Of a DNA stretch of 64,000 nucleotides, positions 46,912 through 58,072 are shown in pieces; position 1 is the first letter of the stretch; each line of letters begins with the position of its first letter. Location of the stretch: NCBI RefSeq assembly GCF_009727055.1, contig NC_052360.1:67957343-68021342 (forward strand). Reading direction: 5' to 3'. The position numbers and the translations under genes were made by a program. The notes beneath the pieces were generated by a model that searched no databases, was not told the DNA's origin, and saw nothing but the letters and a program-made list of their open reading frames with translations. Origin of the DNA: Benincasa hispida (Eukaryota > Streptophyta > Magnoliopsida > Cucurbitales > Cucurbitaceae).

Positions 46912-49900
46912 TTAGGCTTTAAGTTTGAAATATGGAAATGCAAAAGCCAAGGCTAAGAGCAAAATAGGGATTAGGAGATGGATGGGTGAGAAGGAAAACA
47001 GACTTGGAGTTGGCTGATATGGTGTAGTTTCCACATATTGTTGTTTCCTAGGGAGAGTCGACATGTCGATCTTCCCGATTCGATACTTTTTCATCTTCTC
47101 TTGAGCCAACTCGCTGTGCCCAACACTCTTAAAATCAAATGTTGCATCTCTTCCTGCATATTCAAATCCCATCACTTCAATCCTCAAAATACTTCTATTT
47201 TAATGGTCAAAATGAGCAAATGAGTTTAGTTTAACTGATATAAACACATGATCTTCCTCCCCCATATTGTCAATATATATACCAAAATAGATAACAAATA
47301 AACTACAAAATAAAATCTCAAGCCAGAGTGGAGAACTATTCAAGGTAAGGAAAAAGGAGAAGGGATAGCTCCTGCTCCTCTAGAGCTTTTTACACTTGAG
47401 AGTGCACTAGAACATTATGTGACAATGACGAACATGAGAGAAGGAGACGACCCCCAGTTCACAATCTCAACCTTAGCTTCATCAATAGATTAACCAACCT
47501 TCAAACAATTAGACTTAATCATAAGATTTGAAATATGAAATGAGAAAATACTCTTCCTGCCAAAACATATTGTCATTGCTTAACCTTTACCTCACAACAT
47601 CTAAGAATAAACTTTGTACATTTGTTTATTGTACTTTTAAATGTTCAAATTTAGTTCTTTTACCTTAAAAAAAAATCCTATAACTAGTTTCGATTGTTAC
47701 TTTTTATTTAATTTTTTAAAAAATATTTAGTCTCTACGAACTTTTCTATCAACATTATTGACAATGTGCTATATTTAAAATAGAGATTATTGTTCTTACT
47801 TTAAAAGGTTGGATAAAAACTAACTTCAAAGTAATGATGAAAGACTAATCATTTTAAGGTATTAAGAAAATATAGAAATTAAATTTAAAATATAAAGGTA
47901 AATATGATTTTCTGACTTATGCTAAAACTTTGCTAATGTCTATGCCATTTTATTAAAAGCAATATTTAGATGTCTCTTAAGTTTTACTTATTTTTGTGCA
48001 TCTCAATTCAATCACGTACTAAAAAAATTAAAAAAATATATAATAAAAAAATATGAAAAAGAAAAACATGTCACCATGACAAATTATAATTAAATCATTA
48101 GATAGGTTGTAAAAAGGTGGATACAAACAGAATGACAAATGCACTCTTTTTTAAAAAGTAATTTAAGACCCGTTCATTTTTTTTTCAATTTTTTACTATG
48201 ATTTTCATCTTTTTTTTTAAGTAACATAGTTGAATTTTTAGCCGAGACTTAAAAAAACAAAATATACTTTTTAAAAAAACTATTTTTATTAATTTTCAAA
48301 ATTTAACTTCATTTTTAAAATATTGCAGAAAATATATAACAAAATAATAAATTTAAAGGTTGAAAAGATGTTTATAAACTTACTTTTCTAAAAACTTAAA
48401 ATAAAAAAAACAAGGCCTTATTTGATAACCATTTCATTTTTTGTTTTTAATTTTTGAAAATTAAGCATATTTTCTCCCCATTGTTTACCATGATTCACAG
48501 TTTTCTTAAATATAATGTTGAATTATTAGCCAAATTTCAAAAATAAAAACAATTTTTTAAAAGCAATTTTTTTTTTAATTTTCAATTGACTTAATTTTTT
48601 AAATCATAAGTTATGAGTAGATAAATAATAAAAAAATTTGAGGTAAAAATAGTGTCTACAAGTTTAAAAGTAAAACTTACCTACTCGTTGGTCTGCACAT
48701 GGTTGTTCCACGTGGCAACCCCATTTCCCCTTTTCTCTTACACATTTTTTTTTTTTTATCAATTTTGATTTTAAATTTATATATATTTCTAATTCATTCA
48801 TGATTTCATTGACTTTTGCTGTTAATTCATTTGAAACACTTCTCATTTCCTCGAAATTAGCAGAATAATTAAGAATAATTAAGCGATGAAGGAATTTGAA
48901 AATCTCGATTGAATGATTCCAATTTAGAAAAATCTTGTCTGCTTATTTATTTATGAAAATAACTGATATTATGTAGTATTTTCAAAGTTCAAAATATGAT
49001 TGATATTATTTTTGGTTATGAAACATATTTTTACATTGTTTTATTCAGTTATATTGTGATAAATGAAAACAAGAAGATAAAAATTTATAAAACAAAAAAA
49101 AAAAAAGATTGATCATGTAATTGTCGTTCTTTAGCTTATAAACATATTTTTTTATCTTATTATTTTGAAATTTCAACTTTCCATTGATTAATTGAGAATA
49201 ATTAGTGATGTATAAATGAGAAAAGAGGAAAAAAATATAAAATTAAAAAAAAATTGATATTGTCAATGATTAAAAAAATAATAGATACCATTGTCACGTA
49301 AATGAAAAAAAAAAAAAAAAGGAATGGAAGAAACTGTGAAAAGAAAAGAATAAAAATCACAAAAATCGTGTAAAACCAGGAAAAAAGGGAAATGGGATTG
49401 CCACACGTCACCCTAAAAATAAGCCACGTGGCGGTCTGAAGGAGCTAGATGCAGACAGGTAAGCAGGTAAGTTTTGCTCTAAATCTAGTTTTGAAAAATA
49501 AAAATAAAAAACATTTTCGTTAGCTTAAATAATTACAATAGAGAGCTGAGTTATTTTTTAAAAAGTAATAAATTGAAGATTTATATTATTAAAGATGATG
49601 TGGCATCTCACCGACTGCAAGCAGAAGAAGCTCTTCGCCACCTGGATGATCCGGTAAAAAAGCAGTCACATCGTACACCTAAAACAAATCCACATTTTTA
49701 GATAAATTGTATAAATAAAATATTCATTATTAAAATATTTCAAAGTAAGGGGCAATCAAATGGCAGCACTTTTAGTGTTTTTAATTAAATATACAACTAA
49801 CATTTTTTTTTAAAAGATAGTTATATTTGCAACTGTCCCTTAAATAATGAGTAATCACCTCATCATTTTAAAATAAAACTAAAATTTATATCAATTAAGA

Positions 49901-50374
49901 TATTAATTATTATTTTTTACTGTGAAACTTTAATCGCAGTTTCAAAATAAATTATATAGATGGTTAATATCATAGCAAAGAAGGTAAAATTAACAATGGT
50001 GAGATTTTACAACTACATTAGTAGGAAAAATACACAATAGTGGTGTTTTGACCATTCTAATTTTATAAATTGGAGTAAACACTCAATTTCAATAATAAAC
50101 ACTACTGAAATTTACATATTTATATAAAAAAAAAAATTCAATTTTCCTTCAGTCGCACATTTCTATCTTATAACTCTTCTAAATACAAGGTTTCTAACTC
50201 CAATACATTAACTCTAGAGTTGATAAGCCAGAGATTAAAAATTGTAAAGAGAGAGTGAAAAGATGAAGAAAGTAGGGAAAGACATACATATCCAGAGATT
50301 ATAAGCCAGCAATCTCTGTGGTGGTTGTGCTTTGAAACCTCATCAAAAGAATACAGTTTAGAACTTGAATCCAT
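46912..50374 (-). CDS. Cytochrome b5, tail-anchored (three coding exons)
   Basis: Exons on the minus strand: 50288-50374, 49612-49678, 46912-47153, giving 131 residues, normal for plant cytochrome b5. The protein carries electrons on the endoplasmic reticulum membrane to desaturases, hydroxylases and P450s. Residues 1-29 include YSFDEVSKHNHHRDCWLIIS; exon 2 gives VYDVTAFLPDHPGGEEL with the HPGG haem motif; exon 3 gives GRDATFDFKSVGHS, the second haem-ligand histidine. The two histidines are 24 residues apart, as in the family, which supports the splice sites (donors GTATGT and GTGAGA; acceptors TTTTAG and TATGCAG; phases 0 and 1). Residues near 109-127 (LLIPILLLALAFAFPYF) form the C-terminal membrane anchor, ending KLKA. 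An in-frame ATG at 50380 could add two residues. The product is inferred from recognised motifs, not a search. Confidence 0.92.
47645..47905. repeat. Weak foldback element in intron 2
   Basis: Left text TTCAAATTTAGTTCTTTTAC and right text AGAAATTAAATTTAAAATAT are partly mirrored around about 47770. The arms are worn. Confidence 0.35.
48165..48412. mobile_element. MITE, family M1, copy 3 (intron 2)
   Basis: TAAGACCCGTTCATTTTTTT at the left; the inside has the family text AGTTGAATTTTTAGCCGAGA and ATTTAAAGGTTGAAAAGATG in order. The right end is worn. It directly abuts copy 4. Confidence 0.55.
48413..48671. mobile_element. MITE, family M1, copy 4 (intron 2)
   Basis: AAGGCCTTATTTGATAACCA at the left; TTGAATTATTAGCCAAATTT, GAGTAGATAAATAATA and GTAAAAATAGTGTCTACAAG follow in family order. 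The right end is cut by the inverted-repeat element at 48672; text after 49480 (TTTTGAAAAATAAAAATAAA) could be its missing right part. Confidence 0.65.
48672..49475. mobile_element. Inverted-repeat transposon in intron 2
   Basis: The left end AAAACTTACCTACTCG...GTCTGCA and the right end, inverted, AAAACTTACCTGCTTACCTG...TCTGCA match. Further in, CCACGTGGC and GGCAACCCCATTTCCCCTTT on the left pair with CCACGTGGC and GGCAATCCCATTTCCCTTTT (inverted) on the right. The long, worn terminal repeats of about 65-100 bases suggest a MULE-type or similar non-autonomous element. No transposase. Confidence 0.6.
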
Positions 50375-50610
50375 TTGCATGAAACTCCTCTGCACTTCCT
50401 ACAAGGAGAGAGATTGAATATTTCAGACCATAGATGGAAGAAGAAGTAAAAGAAAAAGAAAGGGAAACAATGAGAGGCTAGCTAGCTAGAGTGACTTACT
50501 TGAGAGAGAATATGAGATTTCTTCTGAATGATTCCTCCTTAGAAAGAAAAAAAATGTTCCTTTTAGGATTTAGGGCTTCCAAAGTGATTATAAATGAATA
50601 TTTGCCTTTA
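50375..50610 (-). other. 5' UTR of cytochrome b5 with a probable intron (50399-50499)
   Basis: On the minus strand a consensus donor, CAA|GTAAGTC, starts at 50499 and a pyrimidine-rich acceptor, CTCTCCTTGTAG|GAAG, ends at 50399. Removing these 101 bases joins a non-coding first exon to the exon holding the start codon. Between them CTTTCTTTTTCTTTTACTTC provides the polypyrimidine run. The transcription start is not determined; 50610 is an estimate from the TATA box. Confidence 0.6.
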
Positions 50611-50633
50611 ATTTTAAAAGTACCAAGTATTGT

Positions 50634-50646
50634 ATTATATATATTA
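50634..50646 (-). promoter_or_regulatory. TATA box candidate for cytochrome b5
   Basis: TAATATATATAAT on the minus strand, about 30-40 bases upstream of the presumed start of the first exon. Confidence 0.45.
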
Positions 50647-50711
50647 GGATTGATATAAATTATTTTAACATTTAGTTGGTGAATAAACGTGAAGCAGATC
50701 TGATGCCAATC

Positions 50712-50717
50712 CACGTG
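50712..50717. promoter_or_regulatory. G-box (CACGTG) upstream of cytochrome b5
   Basis: The palindrome CACGTG lies within CCACGTGAAA, about 70 bases upstream of the TATA candidate. In plants G-boxes bind bZIP/bHLH factors in light or abscisic-acid responses; use here is inferred only from position. Confidence 0.4.
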
Positions 50718-50940
50718 AAAAACGACTAAAGGGTCACATCGGCAATCTTTTGGTTTTATAATATTTTGGGCTTAGTATGCTATTTTCCTTCTCCTAAGTC
50801 AAGTTAGATTAAAACAATTGTGTTTAGAATGGTTATTTTTAGGAATCAAGCATTATAGAGGTAGATTGGGCTTTAGGGCCTTAACATTCAGCCCATTAGG
50901 AATCAAGCATTTTAGCTATCACCACTAAGTTATCAGAATA

Positions 50941-51448
50941 TCCTTTTTTAAATTAGGTTTCTTCGTGCGAGGTTTGACCCCTGATTTCTGATTCTCGAGT
51001 ATGACATCTTAGATTCCCCCTAAGACCAAGAATCCTTTCCCTTCAATGATGCCTTAGGTTCCCCCAAGACAAAATTTCTTGAATGATTCAACCAACGAAG
51101 TTATAAAGCGGTAAAATGTAAGCTAAGATCAAAACACCATGTTGCACAAATCGGCCATCAAGAAGAAAAACATCTCCCACAATGAACAAATGCGACACAC
51201 TAAATGATAATTATTATTCTCCTTTTAAAACTTATGACAATTAAAGAAAGAATTTTTTTTTAAAAAAATTCCTTTTTGTTAGAATAAGATTACACCAAAA
51301 AAAGGAAAAAATCAAACAATATACATCTGATGCAAATTTTCTAATTTAGAAATAAAAATATTTCACATATAAATTTCAGATTAGGAAAATAAAATATTCT
51401 GCATGAGTTAGTCATGTTTGACATAGATGTTAAGACTACATTTATAAC
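50941..51448. repeat. Third copy of family-A LTR, left part
   Basis: CTTAGATTCCCCCTAAGACC, GCCTTAGGTTCCCCCAAGAC and CGGCCATCAAGAAGAAAAAC follow the order of the solo LTR at 11842-12903 (its 12300-12840 part). It stops at 51448, where the second copia element is inserted, and resumes at 58073. Confidence 0.7.
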
Positions 51449-51760
51449 TGATAGAGTAAACAAACAATCAGAATCAATAAATACTCTAATTACACTTAAT
51501 TTGAGTTTCAAAACATGCATTAAAACAATTTTCAAAAGAGGGTTTCAAGAGCATATTATCTTTGATGAAAACCCTTCAAATTCTTGCTTAATTCCACGAA
51601 TTTGTCTTTCAATCTTTCAATAGACCATCAAGAGGATCTTCTCTACTATCTTTTAACTCTGATTGTGTGTTGAAAACACTAAATTGAGAGTAATTAGATG
51701 AGAAAACAAAGAGGGTTTGAAAGAGAATAGAGGGTTTTTGGTTTTCAATTTGCCTGAACC

Positions 51761-51793
<33 letters not shown>

Positions 51794-52712
51794 CAATTCA
51801 TGCAGGCACTTGAAGATAATGCTGATTGACACTCAAAAGCATCAATTCAAATGGCTAGGTGTTTAATTTGTAGAAAAACCACTTAAGCAAACAAAAAAAA
51901 ATTGGAAAATTCAATTAAAGTGGAGTTTCCAATTTCATTTTTCAAAATTTAATTTTAATTTTCAGAAAAATCAAAAATAAGTTTTCAAATCTGATTTTGA
52001 ACAATGAAAAATGTTTTAATTTAACTAATTAATTAATAAATTAATAATTTAATATCAAATATTAAATGATCAAACACCTAATTGATACATAAATCCTATT
52101 CATATATTTAAATGAATATTTAAATATTATAATCTCTTCGATTATGTTTAATTTCATTAAATTAGACGTTTAATTCTATCAAATATAATTATCGAAAACC
52201 CTAAATTGAATTTGAACACTTCAAATTCAATTTTGAATATTTCAAATCTACTCATTTCACTAATCCAAGATATAATTTTACGAGCTAGTAAAGGGACTTA
52301 ATGGACTACAGATCATGAGCTCCAATAATTTGAGATTAATAGGCTAAAATCTTTAGATCAAATTAATCAATATTCGTTAACTACTGAGACATACCACTAT
52401 AGCTCGATAGTTGCACTCTTCTCACTGTAGATATATTTCTGTCCACTTTAACCATAATCAGTAAGTCAATCCTTCATAGGTTGTTCGTTTTTATAACTAG
52501 GTCAAAATTATTATTTCACCCCTATAAATACATCTTACTTCTTAAGCTCCAACTGATCCTCTATTGAATAATTTGGTTTAAAGTCCAGCTAATAAACCAT
52601 GACCCTCTCGATCATGAGAGGGCAGGGCCCCATTGTTCAAGATCAGGAATCAATACTTAAGAGAAAAACTTATTTGCTAACCCTAGGTCGAGTACTTAAG
52701 AGAACAACCTAT
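51449..52712 (-). repeat. Left LTR of copia element 2 (truncated), with T30 run
   Basis: Starts TGATAGAGTAAACAAAC, matching the right LTR at 56576. It runs in parallel with that LTR to CTTAAGAGAACAACCT at 52696-52710, then jumps into the end of pol, so about 595 bases of LTR and the polypurine tract are missing. A run of about 30 T at 51764-51793 has no counterpart in the right LTR. Confidence 0.85.
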
Positions 52713-54160
52713 CGACTACTTCCCCTTGATTATGAAGCTCGTAATCCTAGTCGGACCAGGTGGCCTTCGAACACTTTAGCCAAGAGGGCCTTCGTAAACG
52801 GATCAGTAAGATTATCTTCTAAGGCTATCTTCGTGACTATACGTCTCCTCGGTGTATGATCTCCCTGATGAGATGGTACTTTCTTTCTATATGTTTTCCA
52901 TGTTTGTGGCTTCTCGGTTCCTTTGAATTGACAACTGCTCCACTATTATCGCAATACAGAGTGATGGGTAGATGCATATTTGGAACTAATTCCAAATCCT
53001 TCAAGAACTTACGTAGCCACACTGCTTCTTTAGCTGCTTCACATGCAGCTATAGATTCAGCTTTTATCGTGAAGTCAATAATATAACTTTGTTGGATGCT
53101 TCTTCACAATATAGCTCATTCGTTAAAAGTAAAAATTATCCTGAAGTAGATTTCCTTGAATTTACATCAGTTTGAAAATCAGAATCAATGTATCTTGTAA
53201 GGATCAAATCCTTAAACCCATACACGAGCATATATTCCCTCGTTCTCCAAAGATACTTAAGGATGTTCTTAATAGAAGTCCAAGGATTGTGTCTAGGGTT
53301 AGAATGAAACCTGCTGACAATTCCAACTGTAAAGCACATGTCAGGATGTGTATACAACATAACATACATCAGACTTCTAACTACTGAAGCATATGGAATT
53401 CTTTTTATTTCCTTAACTTCTTGAGGTATCTTAGGACACAACTCATTTGACAAATGAATTCATGTCTAAAAGGTAACATACCCTTTTTGGAATTGTGCAT
53501 ATTATACCTTGACATCATTTTATCAATATAAGATGCTTGGGATAGCGTAGGGTTCTGTTCTTGCGATTCCGAAAAATTTGGATGCTAAGAATGTACTGAA
53601 CATCTCCTAAATCTTTCATTTGGAATTGTGATGCTAGCCATCTCTTCATGCCAGCAAGTAAATTTGTCTCATTCCTAATGAGCAAGATATCATCAACATA
53701 AAAGACCAAGAAAGCTATAGTTTTGTTGACTATCCTCTTGTAAACACAAGGTTCGTTAACATTCTGTTCAAAACCATAAGATTTGACCACAGTGTCAAAT
53801 CTTATATTCCAAGATCTAGATGCTTGTTTTAGCTCATAAATGGACCTTTTAAGCTTACAAACTTTTTGCTCTTGATCCTATTTAATGAACCCTTCTGGTT
53901 GAAACATGAAAATACTTTCATCAAGATAGCCATTCAAAAAGTCGTGTTGACATCCATTTGCCATATTTCATAGTCATAATATATGACAATGGAAAAAAGT
54001 ATTCTGATTGATTTTATCATGGAAACATGAGAGAAAGTTTCTTCATAGTCTACCCCCTCTCTTTGGATAAAACCTTTTTCCACGAGTCTGGCTTTATAGG
54101 TCTGCACCTTACCAATTTGGTCTCGTTTTCTCTTGTAGTTCCATCTGCAACCATCATGTC
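52713..54160 (-). pseudogene. Copia RT and RNase H of element 2 (broken)
   Basis: On the minus strand: a KARLVEKGF-like start near 54100, then FLVFYVDDILLIRNE (YVDD catalytic motif) with QMKDLGDVQYILSIQI at 53515-53790, then RIPYASVVRSLMYVML and RYIDSDFQTDVNSRKSTSG at 53136-53453, then LPITLYCDNSGAVVNS and HKHGKHIERKYHLIRE at 52837-53022, and VFEGHL near 52770. Frameshifts separate the blocks. It matches element 1 domain by domain. Confidence 0.9.
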
Positions 54161-54560
54161 CAGGACATGATCTCTAATAGAGGTCCCTTCTTTCATGTGG
54201 GAGTTATAAACATATTTAATAGTTTCATGTCGTATTGAAGAAGACAATTTCCCGGACATCTCTTGCAACAACGACATGATCTCACGTGTAGTGACCATGG
54301 CTTCATGCTTCTTATTGAGCACATCAGATATGCTCGCTAAGATATAGACTCTCGTCTTTTCGTTAGCCCAAACCCATTTGCCATAGATTTCTTGAACATT
54401 TCTGTTAGCATTTGAATCGGGAAGAGGAGGATATTTCTCCGTTAAAACAAACCTCAAATCGTCAATGACTAGTATTGTATTTATATTTGACTTCCAGCTT
54501 GAGTACCCTTCTCCATTGAATTTATCAGAAGCTAGTAGTTGTATAATCGAGTTCGAAATT
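54050..54560 (-). pseudogene. Copia Gag N-terminal part fused to RT
   Basis: From about 54560 on the minus strand the frame is open through LLASDKFNGEGYSSWKS, RFVLTEKYPPLPDSNANRNV and REIMSLLQEMSGKL to HVLDMMV near 54160: the UBN2-type Gag domain. It then passes at GTTGCAGATGG into RT-region sequence in a different frame and ends at 54050. The CCHC knuckle, protease and integrase are therefore deleted. Gag's start codon could not be fixed. Confidence 0.85.
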
Positions 54561-56560
54561 ACTGAAATTTAAACAAATTCTATTAGACTTATTACATTAA
54601 ACCCAATTTTAGCAAAAGTAATGAAATACCCATATTTCTTTATTCATTTGCAACGATACATTAGTGAGTTAGAATAGATGCGACCGAGGGGCAGTAAAAA
54701 AAATCCTTCACTGAAGCAAGACAATCTTGACCAAGTACTATATCCAGAATAACTCTTATTACTATAGTCATTTAGTTATTATTTTCGGCCAAGAAATTAC
54801 TAATACTTTAATAACTCTTGTAAGTGTGACCCTCCATTTTCAGATTTCATAGAACGGTATGAAGATTCCCTCGAAAAGGTAGACAATGTTCAAAACGGAA
54901 CCATTAAAATCCTATTCATTTCTAAAGTTTGGGTTGCTTTGAATCTTATGTTACAACCCTCCGAGGGGATCGTCGTGGTTAACGACTAGCTAGTGCCGCC
55001 TAAAAATCGACAGCAGGCGCAACATAAGAATCTTACGGTTCAAAATAAGGGAGGAGACCCTAGGATATGTTAACACATTTCTTTCACCCACTTACTATGA
55101 ACTACTTCCCCCATTCACCTTGTTATTGACCCATGCAAACACTTTCTAAATGAAGTAGTCACAGTAAAAGTGACACGAAGCCAAACATAGATCTCACAGT
55201 ATAAACTCTTGGGGACGTGAGACCCTAAAAATGATATATTGCATATATTGTTAATTCTCCATTGAAGTGTTCTATGTGTTTGGGTATTGTTTTACTTAGG
55301 TATATTTCGGCTAAAACCCACCCTAAGTCTATGTGATTTTTCCAAATATAACTTTTATATTTGGATTTAACCTGCGATATCTAGGTGATAAAACCATTTT
55401 ATTACCTCAAATCATTCACGCAAGCTCATAAAACTGGTTAACAATGCTCAATATTTCAGCCATAATCTCCAAGTAGCAAGTGTTACGTAAACCGACAACT
55501 TAAATACCTCCAACCTTAGACAGGATTATGAACCAATTGAGTTTGTAACCGTATTTTATAAGTTAACAACCTATTTTAACTATTAAAACAAGTTTATTAA
55601 CCTAAGTGAGCATGCTGCTTATCTTTGTTACGAATTTTAAAATGTCTAATCCAATTTTATAACAACTTATAAAAATAGATAAACTTTGCATTCATAACAA
55701 ACATTAAAGGCATTCAAAAATTAATATAACATTCATATTAAACTTTAGAAACCCTAATCATGCATACTATATATTATAACTAACTTATAACATATGATCA
55801 TGCATGTAACATGTTTTCCTATGGTAGGATTTTAAATCTACATGACATACTTTATGCACATACATGTTTAATTTAAATTTAACATACATCACATGCATAA
55901 ATATTTAAACAACACTAATATAGTTCAACTTTAGCATCCTAAGGAAACAATTAATAACTAATTATTACAAAAAAAAGCTAAAAAACAACTCCAAAATTGA
56001 TTTGGACCGCCTAACTTGACCTGAACCGGACTCGAACCGCGTGAACTAGCTCTTCAAGGCTCCAAATAAGGCTAAACCGAATGGTGCTGAAGTGGACTCC
56101 ATGGTGTTTGAACCGGGCAAGAGAAGAACTGAACCAGTCGAACCAGTTTACATCCGTGCGAACTGGCTCACGAACGCGCGTGTTGCTGGGTTGGGATAAG
56201 CAGCGTCGCTCCATCCCAGCGTTGCAATGCAATGTGCTGAAGATGAGTAGCGTTGCAACACTCTGTGGGTAGCGTTGCAATGCTGCCTGGCAGTGGCTTC
56301 TTCTCCCAGTTTTGGTTGTTGACCATGCTTGCTTCAAACTTCAATTACAATCTAATTTCAACTCTATTGACTCAAATTAAATTACAGACTCTAAAAAACA
56401 CATATAAGTTCATCAATCAAGAGACAATTACAAATTTAACAACTAAATCAAAGAGTAACCTAATGCCAAATTGATAAAAACTCTATATCTGTCACCAAAT
56501 ATGTATCCATAGAAATTCACCCACAAAACTCAAGTTGACTTTAATTGAGTGCTTAAATCA
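54561..56560 (-). other. Leader of copia element 2
   Basis: A 2-kb non-coding stretch between primer site and Gag. Near 54955-55075 it has the counterpart of the CTCGAGG/CACCC text seen in element 1's leader in a diverged form. A GC-richer patch at 56010-56330 with repeated AGCGTTGCAA words gives short frames on both strands that are not recognised proteins. Confidence 0.65.
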
Positions 56561-56575
56561 TGCTTTGATACCAAT
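56561..56575 (-). promoter_or_regulatory. Primer-binding site of copia element 2
   Basis: On the minus strand ATTGGTATCAAAGCA: TGGTATCA complements the 3' end of plant initiator methionine tRNA, the usual copia primer. It directly abuts the LTR edge CTCTATCA. Confidence 0.85.
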
Positions 56576-58072
56576 TGATAGAGTAAACAAACATGCAACA
56601 GAAAAAACCAGAATCAATAAGCACTTTAATTACAGTTAATTTCAGTTTAAAAGCATGCATTAAAACAATTTTCAAAAGAGGGTTTCAAGAGCATATTATC
56701 TTTGATGAAAACCCTTCAAATTCTTGCTTAATTCCACAAAGTTTTCCTTCAATCTTTTAGTATACCACCAAGAGGATCTTATCTACTATACTCTAACTTA
56801 GAATTTATGGTAGAAACAGTAAATTGTGGGCAGTTAGGTGAGAAAATAAGGAGGGTTTGAGAGAGAATAGAGGGTTTTTGGTTTTCAATTTGCATAAACC
56901 ATAAAATCTGAAAATTGAACATTTTTCTTTGTTTAATTCATGCAGGCACTTGAAGATAGTGCTAATTGACTCTCAAAAGCATTAATTCAAATGACTAGGT
57001 GTTTAATTTGTGGAAAACCACTTAAGCAAACAAAAATATTGGAAAATTCTACTAAAGTGGAGTTTCCAATTTCATTTTTCAGAATTTAATTTTAATTTTT
57101 AGAAAAAATAAAAAATAAGTTTTCAAATCTGGTTTTGAAAAATGAAAAATGATTTAATTTAAACAATTAATTAAATAAATTTAATTAATTAATAAATTAA
57201 TGATTTTATACCAAATATTAAATTAATCAAACACCTAATTGATACATAAATCCTATTCATGTATTTAAATCAATATTTCAATATTATAATCTCTCTGATT
57301 ACGTTTAATTTCATTAAGTTAAACATTTAATTATATCATATATAATTATCCAAACCCTAAATTGAATTTGAACACTTTAAATTCAAAACCCCAATTTTGA
57401 TTTTGAACATTTCAAATCCTCTCAATTTACTAATCCGAGATATAATTTTACGAGTTAGCACTTAAGAGAACAACCTACATGTTAACTCTAAGTTGAGTAT
57501 GAGTAATTTACATCTTGTAGAACTATGTCCCCAGCTATCTATCCAGTCTAATCTCCAAAATGGAAGGCTTATTGAGCAGTGTTGTTGGACTACTCTCACC
57601 TATGCAGATCAAAGGATAGTTCCGAACAAACAAGAGTTCATAGTAAGCTCAAGATTAAGATCGAGTTAATAGTCAATGGTCGTTGTAAAGAAAAAATGAC
57701 TATTTTGAGGTCCGATCTTATGCAAATTCATTGCATAGAATGCCTCCACTTTCATGTCTTCACATGAATGATTTTGGGATCACATCATTTGTATCAGTAT
57801 ACAAAGTGGACCGCATTCAATAGTGTCACCAAGATGAGGTATCCAATCTTATCCATATACTTATAGACCATATACTAAAACATGATCCACTTTTATGTCT
57901 CCACACAAAGTTAAAGTATTCATATTATAACCGTGGATTCGTTTATTGGATTTTTATAATAGAATGCAGTATCAATACCGATTTATTGAATGAAATACTC
58001 AATAATACTTTTATTGATAAAAAGAGATATGTTAACATTTACGAACTGCAAGTTTTAGGACATTCTCAACCA
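56576..58072 (-). repeat. Right LTR (5' LTR) of copia element 2
   Basis: From TGATAGAGTAAACAAAC to TTCTCAACCA. Compared with the left LTR it lacks about 400 bases: the text passes directly from TTACGAGTTAG to CACTTAAGAGAACAACC at 57452-57476, whereas the left LTR has 52290-52692 between these points. The right part has the family's conserved end, CATTTGTATCAGTATACAAAG, CACCAAGATGAGGTATCC. Confidence 0.85.

Larger units (their letters stand above)
47154..49611 (-). other. Intron 2 of cytochrome b5 (2.46 kb), packed with small transposons
   Basis: Bounded by a GTGAGATG donor and a TATGCAG acceptor. It contains a foldback-like stretch at about 47645-47905, two family-M1 MITE copies at 48165-48412 and 48413-48671, and an inverted-repeat element at 48672-49475. 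The remaining part, 47224-47560, is not recognised. The frames at 48664-48846 and 49202-49411 come from these elements. Confidence 0.8.
51449..58072 (-). mobile_element. Second Ty1/copia retrotransposon, minus strand, internally deleted
   Basis: LTRs at 51449-52712 and 56576-58072; primer-binding site at 56561-56575; Gag fused to RT; RNase H present. The copy sits inside a family-A LTR whose halves (to 51448 and from 58073) rejoin into the continuous text seen at 12840-12890. ATAAC lies at 51444-51448 and at 58072-58076, a 4-5 base target duplication (the last base overlaps the LTR's terminal CA). Gag C-terminus, zinc knuckle, protease and integrase are absent. Confidence 0.9.

Noticed and set aside
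56011..56337. Frames on both strands in the leader of copia element 2
   Set aside because: They overlap in opposite orientation in a GC-richer leader patch, with no known domain.
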